NCBI GenBank assembly: GCA_944472155.2
Contig: OX235271.1
Span: 91,525,256-91,589,255 of the forward strand
Origin: Trichobilharzia szidati
Taxonomy: Eukaryota; Platyhelminthes; Trematoda; Strigeidida; Schistosomatidae
Direction of reading: 5' to 3'
DNA length: 64,000 bases
In this document: positions 39,601 through 53,300 of the stretch, piece by piece
Numbering within the stretch: position 1 is the first letter of the stretch
How the letters are laid out: the number at the start of each line of letters is the position of its first letter
Program-made: the position numbers and the translations under genes
The notes under the pieces: generated by a model
Told to the model about the DNA's origin: nothing
Database searches by the model: none
The model's input: the letters and a program-made list of their open reading frames with translations, nothing else

Positions 39601-41340
39601 CACAATCTTCTGAAACAATAAGAACAGCTATTTGTTCTCTCTATATGAGGTACAAATTATCAAGATTATTGACAATCAGATACAAGAAACTAGACGAATT
39701 CCAACGATTGAAAAAGGACAACATGAGTTGACCTAATGTCTTGGAAATCATCAAAGACGGAATATTTTCCTTCTACTCATTAACAACCTATTTGGAAAGA
39801 GACATCAGTGAAGACGATGAATAAATAATTCTCGTGATTACAGAGAGTAGGTTGCAATTTTTACGCGATATATTCCAATGACCCAGAAAGCTATGACTGC
39901 TCAAAAGAATGTCGCACCATAACAGAAAGGCGTGTAGGAGAGCATTTAGAATAAAAGCAATTACTATCATGGGGTAAGTTGCTTACTGCCTCTATTACAG
40001 TCATATGGTTAGTGGATAGTGGACAACACTAGTAAAGCATTTCAATAAAACAATCAGTAAGTCAATGATGCTGTCTTCCTCTGAGAAGAAGAGGTTAAAA
40101 AATCGACCAGAAGTCAAAAGTAAGTTCTCTGTGCAAAGAATACCACACAAACTCTACAGCTAAGCTGACTATAAAACCGTTCTTATTTCCCTTATCGTCC
40201 GGACCTGATGCTAAAACGAGAAAAGACCTTACCAGAAAAACACCTTTAGTATCTCAGGCTCTGCGTTTCTGAGATCAACATGCAAGACACAAGCGTAATT
40301 ATTCACTTAACCCTGCCTAGTCAACTTGGTAACTCTACGTGCCACATCCAGCATAAAATTTTCAAAACACTTCTTTTATATGCGTTTATTTTCCGTGTAA
40401 TGAAATGAGGAACTATTTCCAATTTCTCGTTGATTGGTTGTGCTGGGCAGTATTACCCTGCTCTGTTTGGCGTATTTGGTTCCCTGTAGAGAAGCATAAA
40501 CGAAACCCGTGTCCTGGATTTCACAGTTATCACCACCATCAAATAAGACAAGTAATATTCTGCATCGAAATGCCGATGAAAACAGTTACTCAGTGAAAAT
40601 TGCAACAAAATATTACTATAATTACCATGGATGCTGCATCATCGATATTCTCACTGTCTGGATTTAGTGTTCCCGGTGCTACAGAATCAAGAGTATCGTG
40701 GTTGGCCTCCTGTACAGCATTTGGAGATGGATTTACTGATTCCTGATTTGATGATAATATTATCTCCGGAATTTCCACTTCCATATCATCGTCTTTATCA
40801 GACATCGGCGAGCCTATCACAGTTTGTAGATTTTCATCTTCAGGTGAAGAACAGTGATCACTCCTTAAAGAAATCAGGTCCTGAACAATTGGAGATTTTC
40901 TTGTTGGCAGTGAAACAGATTCTACACTTGCTGAGTCTACAAGATCCTGAGACATTTCTACGCCTGTATCTTCAGCATTGGATGAAAAGGATGGTGAATG
41001 CAAGGTTGGCAAAGATCGGTGGTGCTATAGAAAATAATTATAATAAAGAACAAGAAAAAAAGTCACTGGCTAATTGAGACAATTAATAGTAACAAAAACA
41101 TGCATAACCTGTTAATAGGTATGACGAAACAGAGAGGCTAGTGACCCTTAAGGACTATGTGAATATGAGAGATAGAGAGATTTAGTGCTTGCTGGGACTC
41201 GTCAGCAAAGGCTCATCAGCAAACTTCAAGGAACTGGTGTTCCTTCCGGAATCCAAACCCGCGCAACCCAATACGGCAGTCAGAGACTTCACCAGTGAGC
41301 TATTTGAGCTATCATCACTGAGACGCTTGACACTGCTTAC

Positions 41341-41386
<46 letters not shown>

Positions 41387-44300
41387 TTTATTGATATAAG
41401 TATAAACTTGTGCGCTGTACATAACTCCATAGTATAATGGAGCAATAGTTTATGCTCGAAACATCATCAGTTAATATTACTGTACAACACTGTGTGATTT
41501 ATCAAAATAAAATCTTATCCATAACGGAGATATATCTTTACTATTGAGAAATCAGATCGAAAGCATTCTGAATATGATGACGTATCCCCTAATTAAATGG
41601 GAAAAGGGAAAAATAAATTAGCCGGTTCATGCATGCAATAATAATGAACAAACATCAAGTTGAAACTAACCTTTTTCTGAAGTGATAAACTTTCGTACTG
41701 AGTGAATGAACCGCTTAATTTTACTGTTTGCATACAGTTATCTCGACATAGTACAAGAGTCTGTGTATCACGGTCCTGTTTTGGTTGTTCAATCTACAAT
41801 ATAATTGTTTAAAAAAAAACAATAACAGATTGATCGATATTACTCTGATAGGAATTTCATTTATTTCTTATAAGTGTTTCTATAATATACAAATAAAAAT
41901 CTGACCATGAGACTTCATTATGCTTGAACTTTAAACATGTGATCTGAAGAGTTACACTTCAAGGACACAGTGAAAGTTAGACTTTGCACTGGTGATTAAG
42001 AATAGTAAACCTATTAGTCGAATTCTTGTAAGACACAAGAAAGCAAAGAAAGTTTGGCAGTACTAAGTTGTTAAGATATTTTGATTTTACATTCTAAGCT
42101 GTTTTGTAAGTGATTCGCACATTTAAAATGGTAGAATGCTCACCAGTCAGGTGGGAGGTTGTCTTAGGTTCCATTTCCGACCGTTGCGTTTCCTAACCTC
42201 CTCCCTACACAACAGTAAGCCCGTAAAAGAGAGAAGGTTGGGAATGAGGTTAGTAACCCACCACCACCACGTAAAAATAACACCGCTTCTATTCTATGTT
42301 CTACCGGGGATGCAAAGAAATGGAAAAATGATCCTTGTATGTAGCATCATGTCTGTGAAATTAATGTGTTTCTCGTAGTGAAAGCGTCCTAAAAAGGGGT
42401 CGAAATGCTCAGTTTTCAGATTGTAAAGAAATTGAACTACTTCACCGAGAGTCCCTCCACTTAACCTTATTGAAAGCACAAGTTAAACAAGGAAACTAAA
42501 AATCTAGATATGCATTTAGAGAAGAGAAAAAGAGCAAATAACTTACACTCAATAATTCATTCTGTTGTAACTTTCTATGCGCTTCAAGTTGTCTCCTCAA
42601 GTTGTCGATTTCTAGTTTATACTTTTCAATTTGATCTTGAAGGGAGTTCTGCTGATTATCGAAGACAGGTGAAGGTTCAGACAATTCTGGTTCGTCTACA
42701 ACAGTTACCACTGATTCTTCTTCACTAACTAAAACATGACTAAGAACAGCAGCAGCTGCAGTTGTATTAAACGTACGAATTCGTGTGGTAGTTGTAGTTC
42801 GTGTCGGTTGGTTAGAATTACGAGTGGTATATCGGTTATTTGTAGCTGTACCGTCAGAATCCGACTGAATGAGATCCAGTTCTTCACATGAATTCTAAAA
42901 GTTATAATTTTTATGAAGAGGTATTGAAAATGTAACATATTTTGTTTTATACATTTGTCGATTGAGAAGACATTCTTTATTAGCCATATAAACAAAATTT
43001 TATGCAGCTTGCAATGAATAAAACAACTAATATCCCCTAGGTGTGAATGGTAGGCAAATCAGAAATTGATCACGTATTTATTCATTGAGCAATGAGCCAC
43101 ACATATAGACGTTTAAGTAAATGAGACTAAATGGCACTCAGAACCCTAAAAGATAGATTTCAGTTAGAATCCATAAAAATCACCAATAAATCTACTTCAG
43201 TCTTTGTTATATTCAAGATACTGTTACCGCGAACATACACAGTAATATCTGTTTACAATGACTCTTATCACTGTCATTTTTTATCATGTGTAACTACTAA
43301 GACTAGCAAGATAGTCAGGCAGTCAGGATTTAATTTGTAATAATATTCACCATTCTATCGGTTAGTTAGATTTTACCACGTTGATAGACGCCCACTACTC
43401 GACCCAAGTCGCTGTCTAATTAGTTTCCGCGATACTTTTTCTATCTGCAAATACATTATCGCCCATTCGCTCGTTTAGAATACTGTATCGGTAGAAGACG
43501 AAAGACTTGGTAAAGGAGTGTTAATTTGCAATTTGGTATCTGTATATAGCCAAATTATGTACCCCTTATCTTCAACGCACCATTTGCACAGATCTTCCGT
43601 GTTGTGCTACTTCTGGTCTTCCTTCATATTGTGTTTGCTTGTGTTCCTTTCACGTCCCCCTTGTATCTCCACTACGCTGAATCATTTGCTTTCTCTGACG
43701 TCAAATCTATCTCCTTGCTATTTGATATTTTTGTGCTGATGAACGTCTCTTTATATATTACTGATAAATCTTATCAGTAGCACACGCCACAATATGCGTT
43801 CCAATATTACTGTACAAGTCATCTTGGAACTACCTGTTTAGGTTATAGTAAATCTGCCAGGAACTTGTCAAGTGTCCATTCATGTGAGGATCCAGTGATC
43901 ATAATATATTTTGCACAGAGTAATGCATAAAAAACAGAGTAGACCATAGTGTTAAGCTGAATACCATACCATGCCGTTAGGTTACTGAAATATATATATA
44001 TGTGGAAAGTTGTATCGAAGTTTTATTTATATAGTTAAACAAACTACGCCATGGGGGGTAGCTTAACATCACATTCTACTGTCCATATATATATATACAT
44101 ATATATTACATAATAATGAATGTCGCTTACACAAGTCTCACTGGCTGCATCAACAGTGACTGCAGGACATATATCTGTTTGAATAGCCACAGAGGATTGA
44201 TTAGTGAAATTTGTAGTTTGCTTTGCAAACTGATATTTAAATCCTGTTTCTTCATCCTCAAAGGATATCTGCATGAAAAGTGATAAATCATAATCTTTGA

Positions 44301-47300
44301 TAAAGAAACTATGTAACATAAAAGCAAAAACTGATTCAGTACCCTACTTAAAAAAATTGGATTCCTTGAATAAGTAAAATTAGAATAGATGATTTCGTTT
44401 AACATCAAAGAATTCAACGATGTCGCAGAGAATAGTTTTGTTATCACTCATTGAGTTATCTAAGATACTTATGGTTGGTACAGTGGCCTCAAGCTTATGT
44501 ACTACTAGGTATTCTGTTTCAACTTTGAACTACGGAAAAATGACCTCTCCCAAGATAAATTTTCCTTCGAATTACACCTCTTGGTTTGTCTTAATCGGTA
44601 AAAGATGTTGTCAAAGCGTATTATTTTTATTCGTACATATTTTTTAAAAATACCTCAAAGTATTGCTTCTCATGCTCTTCATAAAGTAGAAATAGTCGAA
44701 GGCAAAAGGCAGGGAAGCATAACACCGTGAATCGAATGAATTGTTTTCATACCCTGTGTTCCGAGTGGGACATATGGCCTAAAGCTTTCAAATTTCAGTG
44801 TAGATGGTGGTGTTGTATTTACGGAGTAAGGTTGCCAACCTCACGGTCAATCTTCCCTCTTTTGTAGGCTTACTACCGATGGGTGTACTAGACCAGGTCT
44901 AGGAGTTCGTCGGACATGGGATCGAACCCAGGTCTCCCGCATATTTAGCGGACATTCTACCCTAACCCGAACCATTAATGGAATTAGCTAGCACAAAATA
45001 AGGATTTTGCAGTTACTTCTTTCGATTTTATTTGTAATGGAAGTACTTTTTTCCAATATGAGGCTTTTGTGAAACTAAACTCTATCAATTTCATTGTAGA
45101 TCTATCCTACCATTTCAGTTCTATCACTTCTTGGTCACTTGAGATTTATAACCTCATAAGTCTGTTTTGCTATCATCTCACCTGAGAAAAATATTACAAA
45201 AGTACTTTGACATGTCACACTTAATAAAGAAGTCTAAATTCCATTTTGCATTTTAGTTCACTGACACTGTAGTATGTTTTAGTAGATACCAACTTCATAC
45301 AGTGGGGTAATCAATATATACCCTGGGAAGAGTACGAAGAGAACAGAAGGCGACAAACAGACAGTAAAAGCTTTCACTTGGAATAACAGTTCAACAAAGT
45401 GTTAACCCTTCAATATTTTAAAAGACCTGTTTCTAATATTTTGAATATTAGAATAATATAGATCAATAAGATGGCGGAAAAAACTGCTAAAACGAACCTG
45501 TGTGGAAGCATCGCATAAGTTCAATTCATGCTGTAAATAGGCATTTGAATCATCGACTAATGTTGTTTGTTTTTTATTCACATCGTCTGGATAACTTCGT
45601 ATACTATAATTATTATCTGGTGTATTTTCTCGTGAATCAAGAAAACTACTGTTATTAATCATTGGTGGGATAGTATAAGGTTGCCAATTATTTTCACTAC
45701 TTGAATATCTATACTGATCTTTTGATGCAGTAGTATTTACATTTCCAGTTGAACTGTCATCATCAGAATCATGAGATTTATTCCATTGTGTATTCCACGA
45801 CTTTGAGTTTACAAATGATTGAATACTTGGTTTAACCGATTCACTTTGAACTAGATTCTCTAGTTTCATATTAGATATCCAATTTGGAATACAGTTAGTC
45901 TGGGTTGTCTCTTTCATACCTAATTGTGTTGTACACGAATCAGTATCATCTGCTTCCATTAATTTGTACGACATAAGCTGAGATCTATAGAAAAAAGGAA
46001 TTGTACACACAGAATGTAGGCCTGCTAACTGAAATCACACACTGAATCAGTTATACAAAAATAAACCAGACAGTGTCAATCTAGAATAAGATAACGTGAT
46101 AATAAAGGTGAAAGGGATTTCTTTATTCCTTGCGTTTCGAGTTGAATATAAACCTTTAAGCTTAATTTTTTGCAAGTGTGATGATGTTTCGACGGGATGT
46201 AATCGCTGGTCCACAATCCAACATTCCGCATATTTCGAGCTTATCACCAGCTAGGCGAGGTTCAAGAGTCAGTCAGCTGGAAATCGAACCTGGAGCTCTC
46301 ATACGGCTAGGAAGTATTCTATCGTGGGACTGCCAACCCACATCTACAGCAGTAGTTCATTTCTACATATCTTTCCATTCAGACAACGCCGTATAGTTCA
46401 CCGAAATTATTAGTTTATCTGCTTAATTTCACCAATTTTAAATTCCCAGTACGGATTATGATTATTTGAGAGGATGATCAATAACTAAAACTTGCATTAA
46501 ATTTAACGAGTTGCTCATTATCGCATCCATTACTTCATGAACATTTTCTAACGAAATGTTAGGCTAAGAATACGACTGTTATTATACAGAAAAAGCATGT
46601 TTAATCTAAATTTACTGCTGGTTATAAATTTTAGTTTGATATTCACTCGAGAAGTACTTAGGGATAGTTTTGAGCAGGTGAAACTTTTGAATCAGTTTTT
46701 CAAAATTCAGATGGAATACTTTACCGTCAATTTTTTTTATTCCTTCATGTTCCCAGTGGAACATAGGGCTTCAAACTAGAGGTGTGAAGTTTCTACAGCA
46801 GTGTTTAATTTTACAGGATGGGGTTGCTAGCCTCACGCCCAACCTTTCCTCTTTACCAGCTTTATTTCTGGCTTAGCGAGGTAAAGGAGTGCGTCGGCAG
46901 GGGATCGAACCCCGGAGCATGTGCATGGTCGGCTAGCGTCCTAACCGCTGTGCCACCGACGCTTACCGTCAATAAAGACACATAAATACATAAAAATGAG
47001 TCGTACAAACAGTAAACGATATTTTGGCGTTAAACACTGGATGTGTCTGGTTCACATCGTTAATAATGACAGAAAGACTGCTAAATACCATAATATTTGA
47101 AAAACAGATCAAATCAGTTTTAAGCATGTGACAATTTCTACTGTATTTCCCATGAGTAATTAAAACAAAAAAGTAAACCCCATCAAGGATATAAAGTAAC
47201 GAATATGTCAAATCAGATAATAAAATAAACTCATTATCGGAATTACAAACTATAATATAATTGTAACACTGCAGCACATATGCACAGTCTCTACCACAAA

Positions 47301-50300
47301 AAATTGTGAATATGCTGTCATTCAACACATTTTTTGTCTTTGGATATATTTAACTGCATTTCATTCCCATTCAATTCACTTCATCCTTATGTGACATAAT
47401 AAAGTATAAGGTTCCTATGCTAATCGAAATCGGCAATTTGCTACTAACGAAATTAACAAACTACGCGAAGAAACAAGACGACCTTATTGGGGGACTTTTA
47501 TCTGTGTTGAACAATAGGTAAACTAATGGAAAACGTGTCTGAGCACTGATGTATTAAAAGAGTCGACAGCTAATACACAGTAAACTTCAAAATAATGCAA
47601 AAAGAAACACAAAAACGTGAACTATGGCGTAAAGATTGGTGTGCGACGGCAACTCGGACTTTACGAAAGAACTGAAATCGATAGTATAAACAATTTGGGA
47701 ACTTCTGACCGAGAGCATGGTAAAGTGAAATACTGAGTTTCTTTTCCAAAGGTTCTAGTAAGGTCTGCCTTTCTTCTACAATACTAACAGTTTCATACCA
47801 CATAAACCAGTTTTCACTTATGTATTTAATTGACAAAGTACAATTTAAATCTTAGTGTCCTACTCGGTTTAACAACCATGACAAAACTAGTGGAAATTTA
47901 TATATTTCATAAAACATTAAGGATCTTATTAAGCACCAAAATGACCCGGGAAACCCTTGGAAATCGAGTAGCCATGGACACTTGTTTCATTCAAGATAAC
48001 TTTTCAATAATGCTTACACCCAACAGACTGAGTCAAAGCACAGAAATGGTCCTGTCAGAATAATAAGTGAATACCTTCCAATTCAGAAATGTCATTGTAT
48101 TTTCAACTTCTGAGGCGTTTGTTGATGAATTCAAACATTGTCTACAAGTATGTGTCCTCACAGCCAGCTATGTGGATCTAATCCATGATGACTTCCCAAT
48201 AAAACCTCGATGTACACCAATTAGACGTTTCGAAGTGGGAAGATACTGCTTCTAAGTTGTCGACGGCTCCTAGCTGATTTTAGTTAGTAACAAAATCAAC
48301 CTTGCAGTTGATCGGATTCTACACTAACTAGATATTTGAATACCATACACTTCCTGGACATGCACACACTTTAGGGAAGAAGCAATTTAAACAGGATATA
48401 AAAATATGCAAAATCAAGCTATCACTTATAACAATGTTACTAACTTTTTTGCATCCAGTTCATTCTTAAGACGATTCAATTCAATACGGAATTCTTCTCT
48501 TTCTAGTTCTCTTTCTTCTGTTTGTTCATTCAAAAATCTTTCCTATATAAATAAAAAATATGGTTGGAAATTTGGTTGAAAAAGAAATATGACACAAATA
48601 TGAGATAATTACGATATTGTCAATCTGAAGGATAAGGTGTAATCCAAAAAATAGTAGCTACAAATGATTACCTTATTTTCGAATCAAATAGACTATTAAA
48701 AACTTGACTATATGCAGGTGAGAATACATATTATGAATAGTGTTCGGACAGATGGATGTCATTGCACTTTGATAATGCGCCAGTTACCTAAACTGGTTGT
48801 ACATGAACATTCAGAGCAGATAACTGCAGCATTAGTCGCAAGAATTTCAGTAGATAAAATTACTTTTCATCTGTGACAACTACGTATATACTGAATAGAG
48901 CATTAAGGGGAACTTTTTAAGAGTGAACTTTGATTGAAATGCATAAAAGCGTAGGAAACTAAAAGGTAGGTTAGTCAAATGAGAATCGTTGAAATGTCCT
49001 ATTTATGTAGGACACACTAATTTTACAGGTGTGGATAAGTAATATTTAAATTACACAAATTTTGAAGTCATTTCCCCATATAAATTTGCTGTGTATGGCA
49101 TCCAATCTTACTATTGATTTACATCCAAACTGGTTATAAGTCTAAAATAAGTGATATATCTGCATAATTTTCTCAGCATTTTCATCGCATGTAACATCAG
49201 AAGTGAATTGTACTCCATGCAGACTAATATCGGCCTTAGCCAGGCAGATTTGTTTTACTGCGCCGAGGTCAGCCGCCATTTGTCGCTACATGGTGTTCTG
49301 TACGAGTAAGTGGATTAACATGTTCAGTTACACTACAATCTCACAAGGACAAAGGCATTCAGTTATACATGAGTCAATAACGTTCAGTAATCCCACTTAA
49401 ATGATGTAAAACAATAACTAGGGTAACTATTGTGTTACCGTCCTATCCAATGCTTTTTGCATATCAGAAACTAATAGTTAGCGACTCCAATTAGTACGTC
49501 TTAAAGCCGACATCAAAAGCAGAAGGAAATGATAGAGTTCATTCTTTCACTGAATTTTGGACACCTATTTCTAATCACTTTGTATTCTCTCATTTTTAAT
49601 ATTCTGTCAACTTAGTTATTTTCACTCTTATACGAAATATCTAAATAAAATCTTAGCAGATATGAATTACAAATACCAAGAGAAAATATGAATCAAATTA
49701 GGTAAAAATAAAAATAAACAAACACTGTTTCTTTTCTTCAAACTACCCAGTTCAAATTGAAAGGATTCAAAACAAATAGGTACATTATATAAATAAATAA
49801 ATAAACAAATAAATTACTTTAGCTTGAAGTTTTTGTTGAACTGAAAAGATTTCATTTTTTAATTCACGATTAAATACTTCCATCTCTTCAAGTTGTCTAA
49901 CTAAATCACGTCGATTTGCTTCCAATTCAATTATTGATGCATTATGATTTCTTTCAAACTCTAACATTCTACGATCCATTTCAGCTTGCAGTTGAATACG
50001 TTCTGTTTCGACAATTTGACTTGTTTCAAGAAGAGCTACAAGTTTAAGGATATATAAACAAAGATGTTTAAAAAAAGCCTGTCTGGTAATACGAAAAAAG
50101 GATCTATGACGCTATTACAATACTTTAAGTGATCTGAAAATCCCTCCATGAACAGTCGATTTACAATAGTTGATACTTATTTGAATATTTCAGTTAATTT
50201 CGTCATTATTATGCTTCTCCTTGACCTATGATATTATCATTCAAACAATTGCGCATCTCTTTTTGACTTGATACTTATTAATTGTCTCTGTTAATGTTTC

Positions 50301-53300
50301 ACCTTTCTGTTATGTAATGGTGGACTGTTGATAATAATTCGTTATTTTACTATTGCAAATTTTGTTTGAATGAATTTAAGGTTAAGCCTTGGAGCTTGTA
50401 AGTGAACTGTCTGAGGGAATTGTGTTTTGTTCTATTTGATTCTCACAGACAGAGTTTTGATCCCACCCACCATGTTGGGAATATTCTTTTTAATTCTCAG
50501 GTAGTTTACTATTTTGCTTTTTCAATCAGACATGTTAGACAGTTCGTAGTATATTCCTGAGAAACTTCTGGAATGTATATTTTTTATTATTATTATTTTA
50601 TTGTTTTACGTCCCCAGTGGAACATAGGGCTGCAAGCTAGGGCTTTGGAGTTTCTGTAGCAGAGGTGTTTTATTTTTTACGAGATGGCGTTGCTAGTCTC
50701 ATGCCCAACCTTCCCTCTTTACCAGTCTTATTACTGGCTTACCGAGGTAAAGGAGTGCATCGGCCACGGACCGAACCCTGAACGACATGCGTGATTGGTT
50801 AGCATTCTACCGCCGTGCCACCGACGCTTGGAATGTACGGGTAATTTTATATTTTTGATACAAGTTATTATTGTTCAATAATACTATCACATTAAACCTT
50901 GTTTTCATATTGTAGAAATATAAATTTTGACTATGAGTAACCTGCAGAAGTTTGATATCATTATGAACAATAAGTTGTGCTCAAAATGCTATCCGCCTTA
51001 TTAACACTGTATCACTCACTGTACTGATCTAACATGGCGTGAGTTGTTAGGGCGGATAGTCAAGTGGTATGTCAGTAATGGTTGCATCGAGAATTGATAC
51101 CAGTTTACACTCACTATGTATATATATTCACAGCATCTAGAATATTTCATTTCTATTTATTGTCATAAAAATTTCCACATAGTGAATTACCATTTAGACT
51201 TTTCCAAACTATTTTGTGTGAATGATACTATTTGACTGAATGATATATCCAATAAACAAAATAATATGGAATTACATACTACCACAGCTCCCAAATTTTT
51301 TACATATAATAAAGGTAAACATTATTGTTAGTGATACTGTGTACTAGCAAATAATGAACTGTAATAGTGTGCTGTTTACCTATGACCTAGGACTATCTTA
51401 TAAACCACTGCATAAACGCAGTAATCACGTTAAATTAAAGCACCACATAATAAGTTTATATAACAATAACAATGAGGAATATATTAAAAGCAAAGAGATC
51501 TTTTACCATTCTTTGTATCTACAGGCAGCTGTTCAGTTAACATTTGATGAGCAGTTGACAATTGTTCACGTAGTGTACGCACCAATTCAGTGTTTTCAAT
51601 ATCATCGCTTCCATCTTTCGGAAAGGTGGTGGTGTCATGCACTTGTTTTGACTGAGGTGTACTCTTTGATGAAATCTCTTGTTCCCCTCTGAATTGGCAC
51701 AGTTTCAGAAGATTATCAATTTCAGGCAACAATTGACTGACTGTAGCTATTGTTTTTTTTTAAATTCAAGAGATAGTTTTATTAGGATTAGTAATATGAA
51801 TAGTATTCTTAGCGTAACTAGGACTACCATTCGTTCTTAAGATTTACAGCATTCAATACTTCATTATGCATTGAACTATTGTATAGCAAGTATTACTTTT
51901 AAATAGAAATATGGAAATTGATAAATTCAAATTACTTGAATAGAGACATATAGTGAGTTCATATAAAGTATTTACGATCAACAGTATTCCCCTTCTCCTG
52001 ATGGAGGAGTGCCATTCCACAGAAATTATTAAGTGTTGGCTAAAACACTCCATCTTCAGTTACTTGAAAAGAGATTTCAATCGCACAAGTTATGTCACAA
52101 TAAATAATGATTTTAGAGATAAATCATGAACAACACTTTTCTTTCTAAAAATGAAATCATGACTCTTATGAATACTATAACTAAAAACCAACTCCATTCG
52201 ATTAGGCATTATCAAAGTCCCATGTCTGCGTGTGCAGCAAAACTATATTAAGTAAATACAGTCCTAAATTAGACAACACTTAAACATGTTAACAATATTT
52301 ACAAGTGAGCAGTAAACTTTAGGATCAGAAAATGTACACTATAAAAAAAGACGTTTCAAATTAAACAAAACAAGAATTATATCTAAAACCGCTATTTGGT
52401 GGGCTTAAAGTTCATAAAATCAGCATAGTGTCGAGGAAATAAAATAAGGCCTTATACGATAGTAAAGCAGATCATATATCTATCGATGGATAAACAGTTA
52501 CAATGTTAATCTTATCAAATAATGCAAACGAATTATTCGTTACACGTGTTTTAAGCCAACTTCACTTTGTATTCACAATGTCAAACACACTTCTAACCAC
52601 TTTTAATCCTGTGTTTTTCATCCCCCATTTGCATTGACTTTTTTTTAGTCCAAACAAATCACAAACACCTGGTTGAAATAAAAGTCTAAAATTCTAGATA
52701 CGTTTGCATACTGGCATTCTTTGATGAGTAATAGTGTCCACTATCACCCTATTTATTTTGAAAGTATTGAAATGAAGAAGCACACAAACCGAAACCTGAC
52801 ACCGTTGAAAAGAAACCAGTTTTCATCTGCCTAGCGTACAAAGGGGAAGACGTATCCACAAGAACACAAAAAAGAATCACAGGTGCATTAAAAAGAACGT
52901 TTCCAGTCACCAGACTGATCCTATTTCACAACACTGTGTGCTCGTTAACCCAGTCAAAAGTAGATGAGTACCCTACTCACGTCAACTCCAACTGCATTTA
53001 CCAATTCACTTGCACCTGCGGAAGCAAGTACATAGGAAGGACTGAGAGGACAGCATCTACTAGATTTTCTGAGCACATTCCTAAGTCTCCGTACAAAAGG
53101 AAGAAAAGTGTTATCGAGTGCAATCGCCAGACATTTAATTGACACAGGACACACTGTAGAAATTAGCCAAGCCTTCAAAATAATCAATACGCAAAGAAAC
53201 GCATGGCTACTTCGCTTCGTAGAAGCCATTGCTATCAAGAGACTTCGACCAGACCTCTGTATACAGAAAGATGAATGTGACTAATCTTTCACTACCCTGG

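Noticed and set aside
40631..41077. 148-codon plus-strand frame
   Set aside because: Antisense shadow of exon 11.
43360..43900. Possible second solo LTR
   Set aside because: No TG...CA ends with a flanking duplication could be found.
46969..47328. 119-codon hydrophobic minus frame
   Set aside because: Inside an intron of the PACT gene, no domain and no acceptor in phase.
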